Positions 7,846 through 9,697 of a stretch of 9,697 bases of DNA are shown in pieces. Both the position numbers and the translations under genes were made by a program. Below the pieces are notes generated by a model. That model saw nothing but the letters and a program-made list of their open reading frames with translations, was not told the DNA's origin and did not search any database. This DNA comes from Ignavibacteriales bacterium (GTDB taxonomy: Bacteria; Bacteroidota; Ignavibacteria; UBA10030): positions 1 through 9,697 of the forward strand of contig JACQPU010000223.1 of NCBI GenBank assembly GCA_016207365.1, in the 5' to 3' direction. Numbering within the stretch: position 1 is the first letter of the stretch; each line of letters begins with the position of its first letter.

Positions 7846-7871
7846 CCGGGAGAGGCGCCGCTTTCTCCCGG
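7846..7871 (+). promoter_or_regulatory. hairpin just upstream of the fusA ribosome-binding site
   Basis: A perfect 8-bp stem CCGGGAGA/TCTCCCGG (7846-7853 with 7864-7871) closes a 10-nt GC-rich loop. No T tract follows, so it is not an intrinsic terminator. The 3' arm ends 4 nt before the fusA Shine-Dalgarno, a position from which it could tune fusA initiation, mark an RNA-processing site or bind a regulatory protein. A much smaller hairpin (CAACA/TGTTG, 7830-7842) stands just before it. Structure seen; function inferred. Confidence 0.5.
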
Positions 7872-7875
7872 ATCT

Positions 7876-7880
7876 GAGGA
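7876..7880 (+). promoter_or_regulatory. fusA Shine-Dalgarno site
   Basis: GAGGA lies 4 nt before the ATG at 7885 (GAGG at 5 nt). This close but usable spacing supports that start, which also gives the family-typical N-terminus. Confidence 0.7.
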
Positions 7881-7884
7881 AACT

Positions 7885-9697
7885 ATGTCCAGAGAATATT
7901 CATTGGAGCGTACACGCAATATCGGCATCATGGCGCATATTGATGCCGGCAAGACGACAACGACGGAACGCATTCTGTTCTATACAGGCGTACTGCATCG
8001 CATGGGAGAAGTGCATGACGGCGCGGCAACCATGGACTGGATGGAACAGGAAAAAGAACGCGGCATCACGATTACCAGTGCCGCAACCACGTGTTATTGG
8101 CGCGATTACCGCATCAACATTATCGATACGCCGGGGCACGTGGATTTTACGATTGAAGTCGAACGTTCGCTCCGGGTACTGGACGGAGCCGTCGCACTCT
8201 TTTGCTCGGTCGGCGGTGTCGAGCCGCAATCTGAAACCGTTTGGCGTCAGGCGGACAAGTACGGTGTTCCGCGCGTTGCTTTTGTAAACAAAATGGACCG
8301 GGCAGGCGCGGATTTTCTGGGCGTTGTTCAGATGATGAAGGACCGCCTCGGCGCCAATGCCGTTCCAGTTCAGCTCCCCGTTGGTGAAGGCGACATGTTT
8401 GTGGGAATCATCGACCTGATTACCATGCGGGCCAGGATGTATCACGAAGGGAACCAGGGAATGACCTGGGATGAAATCGAAATCCCCGCGTCCCTCAAAG
8501 GACGGGCTAACGAATACAGGCAGAAAATGCTTGAGGCCGTCGCCGATGAGGATGACTCATTGCTTGAGAAGTACCTGGAAGGAAAAGAGATCTCCCCGGA
8601 AGAGGTTCGAAAGGTCCTCCGCCAGGCATGTTTGAAGGTCAGCATTGTCCCCGTCCTCTGCGGATCTTCGTTCAAGAACAAAGGTGTGCAGTTGCTCTTG
8701 GATTCGATTATTGAACTCCTCCCCTCGCCGATCGACATTAACGACGGAGAGGTACATGGTCATCATCCGCATCGCCACGACGATGTCGTTCGGAAAGTCG
8801 ATGACAAGGAAAAATTCACTGCTCTGGCGTTCAAGATCATGAGCGACCCGTTTGTGGGAAGGCTGACATATTTCCGCGTGTATTCCGGGACTGTATCTGC
8901 CGGGTCGTATATCTACAATGCGACAACCGAGCGCAAGGAGCGTGTGGCAAGGATTCTCCGCATGCATGCCAACCATCGGGAGGAAATCTCACAGGCACAT
9001 GCCGGTGACATCGTCGCCGCGATCGGATTGAAGAACACGAAAACTGGCGATACGTTGACGGATGAAAAGGATCCAATCATTCTCGAGAAAATGATCTTCC
9101 CCGAACCGGTCATCGATGTTGCCATCGAACCGCGGACAAAGGCAGATCAGGAAAAACTGGGAGAAGCCCTGCAGAAACTCGCTGAAGAAGACCCGACGTT
9201 CCGGATCTCCTCGAATGAGGAAACGGGACAGACGATCATCAGTGGAATGGGAGAACTGCACCTGGAGATCATTATCGACCGGATGAAGCGTGAATTCAAG
9301 GTCGAGGCCAATGTTGGGAAACCCCAGGTTGCGTACAAGGAAACGATTACGAAAAAAGTCACAGCGGAAGGCAGGTTCGTCCGACAGTCCGGTGGACGCG
9401 GTCAGTACGGTCATGTCGTTATCGAAATGGAGCCAAACGAAAAGGGGAAGGGTTTCGAATTCGAGAACGCGATCGTTGGCGGTGTGGTGCCCAAGGAATA
9501 CATCAAGCCGACCGAAGAAGGGATCGTTGAAGCCATGCGAAACGGTGTGCTGGCCGGGTATCCTGTCGAAGATGTCAAGGTGAAGTTGTTCGACGGATCG
9601 TTCCATGCGGTCGACTCATCGGAAATGGCGTTTAAGATCGCCGGATCCATGGCGTTCAAGGAAGCGGCGCGGAAAGCGGGACCTGTCTTGCTGGAAC
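7885..9697 (+). CDS. fusA: elongation factor G, 5' part (3' end outside window)
   Basis: EF-G is the cytoplasmic GTPase that drives tRNA-mRNA translocation and, with RRF, ribosome recycling. 604 codons are visible, open to the window edge; about the last 100 residues (domain V) are cut off by the window, not by mutation. GTPase motifs are all present: G1 AHIDAGKTT (17-25), switch I RGITITSAATT, G3 DTPGHVDFT (81-89) with catalytic-type H85, G4 NKMD (135-138), G5 CGSSFKNKG (259-267). Domain II follows from about 310, domain III from about 400 (GMGELHLE at 454-461), and domain IV from about 478, with tip motif GSFHAVDSSE, where H574 matches E. coli H583. The G-domain/domain II linker holds a His-rich patch (H291, 293, 294, 296, 298). 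It belongs to the canonical translocase class by its motifs and str-operon position. Start ATG is preceded by GAGGA. Confidence 0.98.
   Translation, partial: MSREYSLERTRNIGIMAHIDAGKTTTTERILFYTGVLHRMGEVHDGAATMDWMEQEKERGITITSAATTCYWRDYRINIIDTPGHVDFTIEVERSLRVLDGAVALFCSVGGVEPQSETVWRQADKYGVPRVAFVNKMDRAGADFLGVVQMMKDRLGANAVPVQLPVGEGDMFVGIIDLITMRARMYHEGNQGMTWDEIEIPASLKGRANEYRQKMLEAVADEDDSLLEKYLEGKEISPEEVRKVLRQACLKVSIVPVLCGSSFKNKGVQLLLDSIIELLPSPIDINDGEVHGHHPHRHDDVVRKVDDKEKFTALAFKIMSDPFVGRLTYFRVYSGTVSAGSYIYNATTERKERVARILRMHANHREEISQAHAGDIVAAIGLKNTKTGDTLTDEKDPIILEKMIFPEPVIDVAIEPRTKADQEKLGEALQKLAEEDPTFRISSNEETGQTIISGMGELHLEIIIDRMKREFKVEANVGKPQVAYKETITKKVTAEGRFVRQSGGRGQYGHVVIEMEPNEKGKGFEFENAIVGGVVPKEYIKPTEEGIVEAMRNGVLAGYPVEDVKVKLFDGSFHAVDSSEMAFKIAGSMAFKEAARKAGPVLLE

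Noticed and set aside
6903..7973. Long minus-strand open frame (356 codons) across rpsL, rpsG and the start of fusA
   Set aside because: It is antisense to three certain genes and resembles no family I know. Such frames arise easily opposite highly constrained GC-rich coding sequence.
9598..9697. Apparent truncation of EF-G
   Set aside because: The frame is open up to the last base, and the sequence simply stops in the last part of domain IV; it is a window edge, not a broken gene.

Overview
This window holds a conserved housekeeping block of a bacterial chromosome, all on the + strand: the 3' part of rpoB, complete rpoC, rpsL and rpsG, and the 5' part of fusA. These are the transcription and translation genes usually grouped as the rpoBC and str operons. 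I see no mobile element, CRISPR array, tRNA or rRNA gene, defence system or novel accessory system. No stretch of more than 300 bases lacks a gene; the longest gap is the 161 nt between rpoC and rpsL.

Organism: the proteins look like the Fibrobacteres-Chlorobi-Bacteroidetes group, probably near Ignavibacteria/Chlorobi. The signs are the wording of the RpoB rifampicin region (PLAEMTHKRR followed by VHYTHYGRLCPIETPEG), the RpoC N-terminus (MPFQ, then TVSLASPDMILSRSHGEVTK), the S12 N-terminus (MPTINQLVRRSRER) and the coiled-coil-type insertion in RpoB. The DNA is moderately GC-rich. This placement rests on remembered family sequences, not on a search.

Layout: positions 1-2409 are the C-terminal 802 codons of RpoB, starting exactly in the rifampicin-resistance region. 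A 72-nt spacer with two tandem hairpins and a good Shine-Dalgarno leads into rpoC (2482-6780, 1432 aa). After rpoC come a strong intrinsic terminator (about 6798-6847) and then a TTGACA-17-TATCTT promoter (6863-6891), so the str genes appear to start their own transcription unit. rpsL (GTG start, 6942-7322) is followed after only 3 nt by rpsG (7326-7793). A 91-nt spacer with an 8-bp hairpin precedes fusA (7885 to the window end; domain V is missing only because the window stops).

Together the genes encode the two large catalytic RNA polymerase subunits, two proteins of the 30S decoding and head regions, and the translocation GTPase. Sequence quality looks good: the reading frames are intact and all catalytic and zinc-binding residues checked are present. 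What deserves a second look is the regulatory wiring in the spacers: the hairpins between rpoB and rpoC, the terminator-promoter split, and the near-absence of an rpsL-rpsG spacer, which in E. coli carries the S7 autoregulation site.
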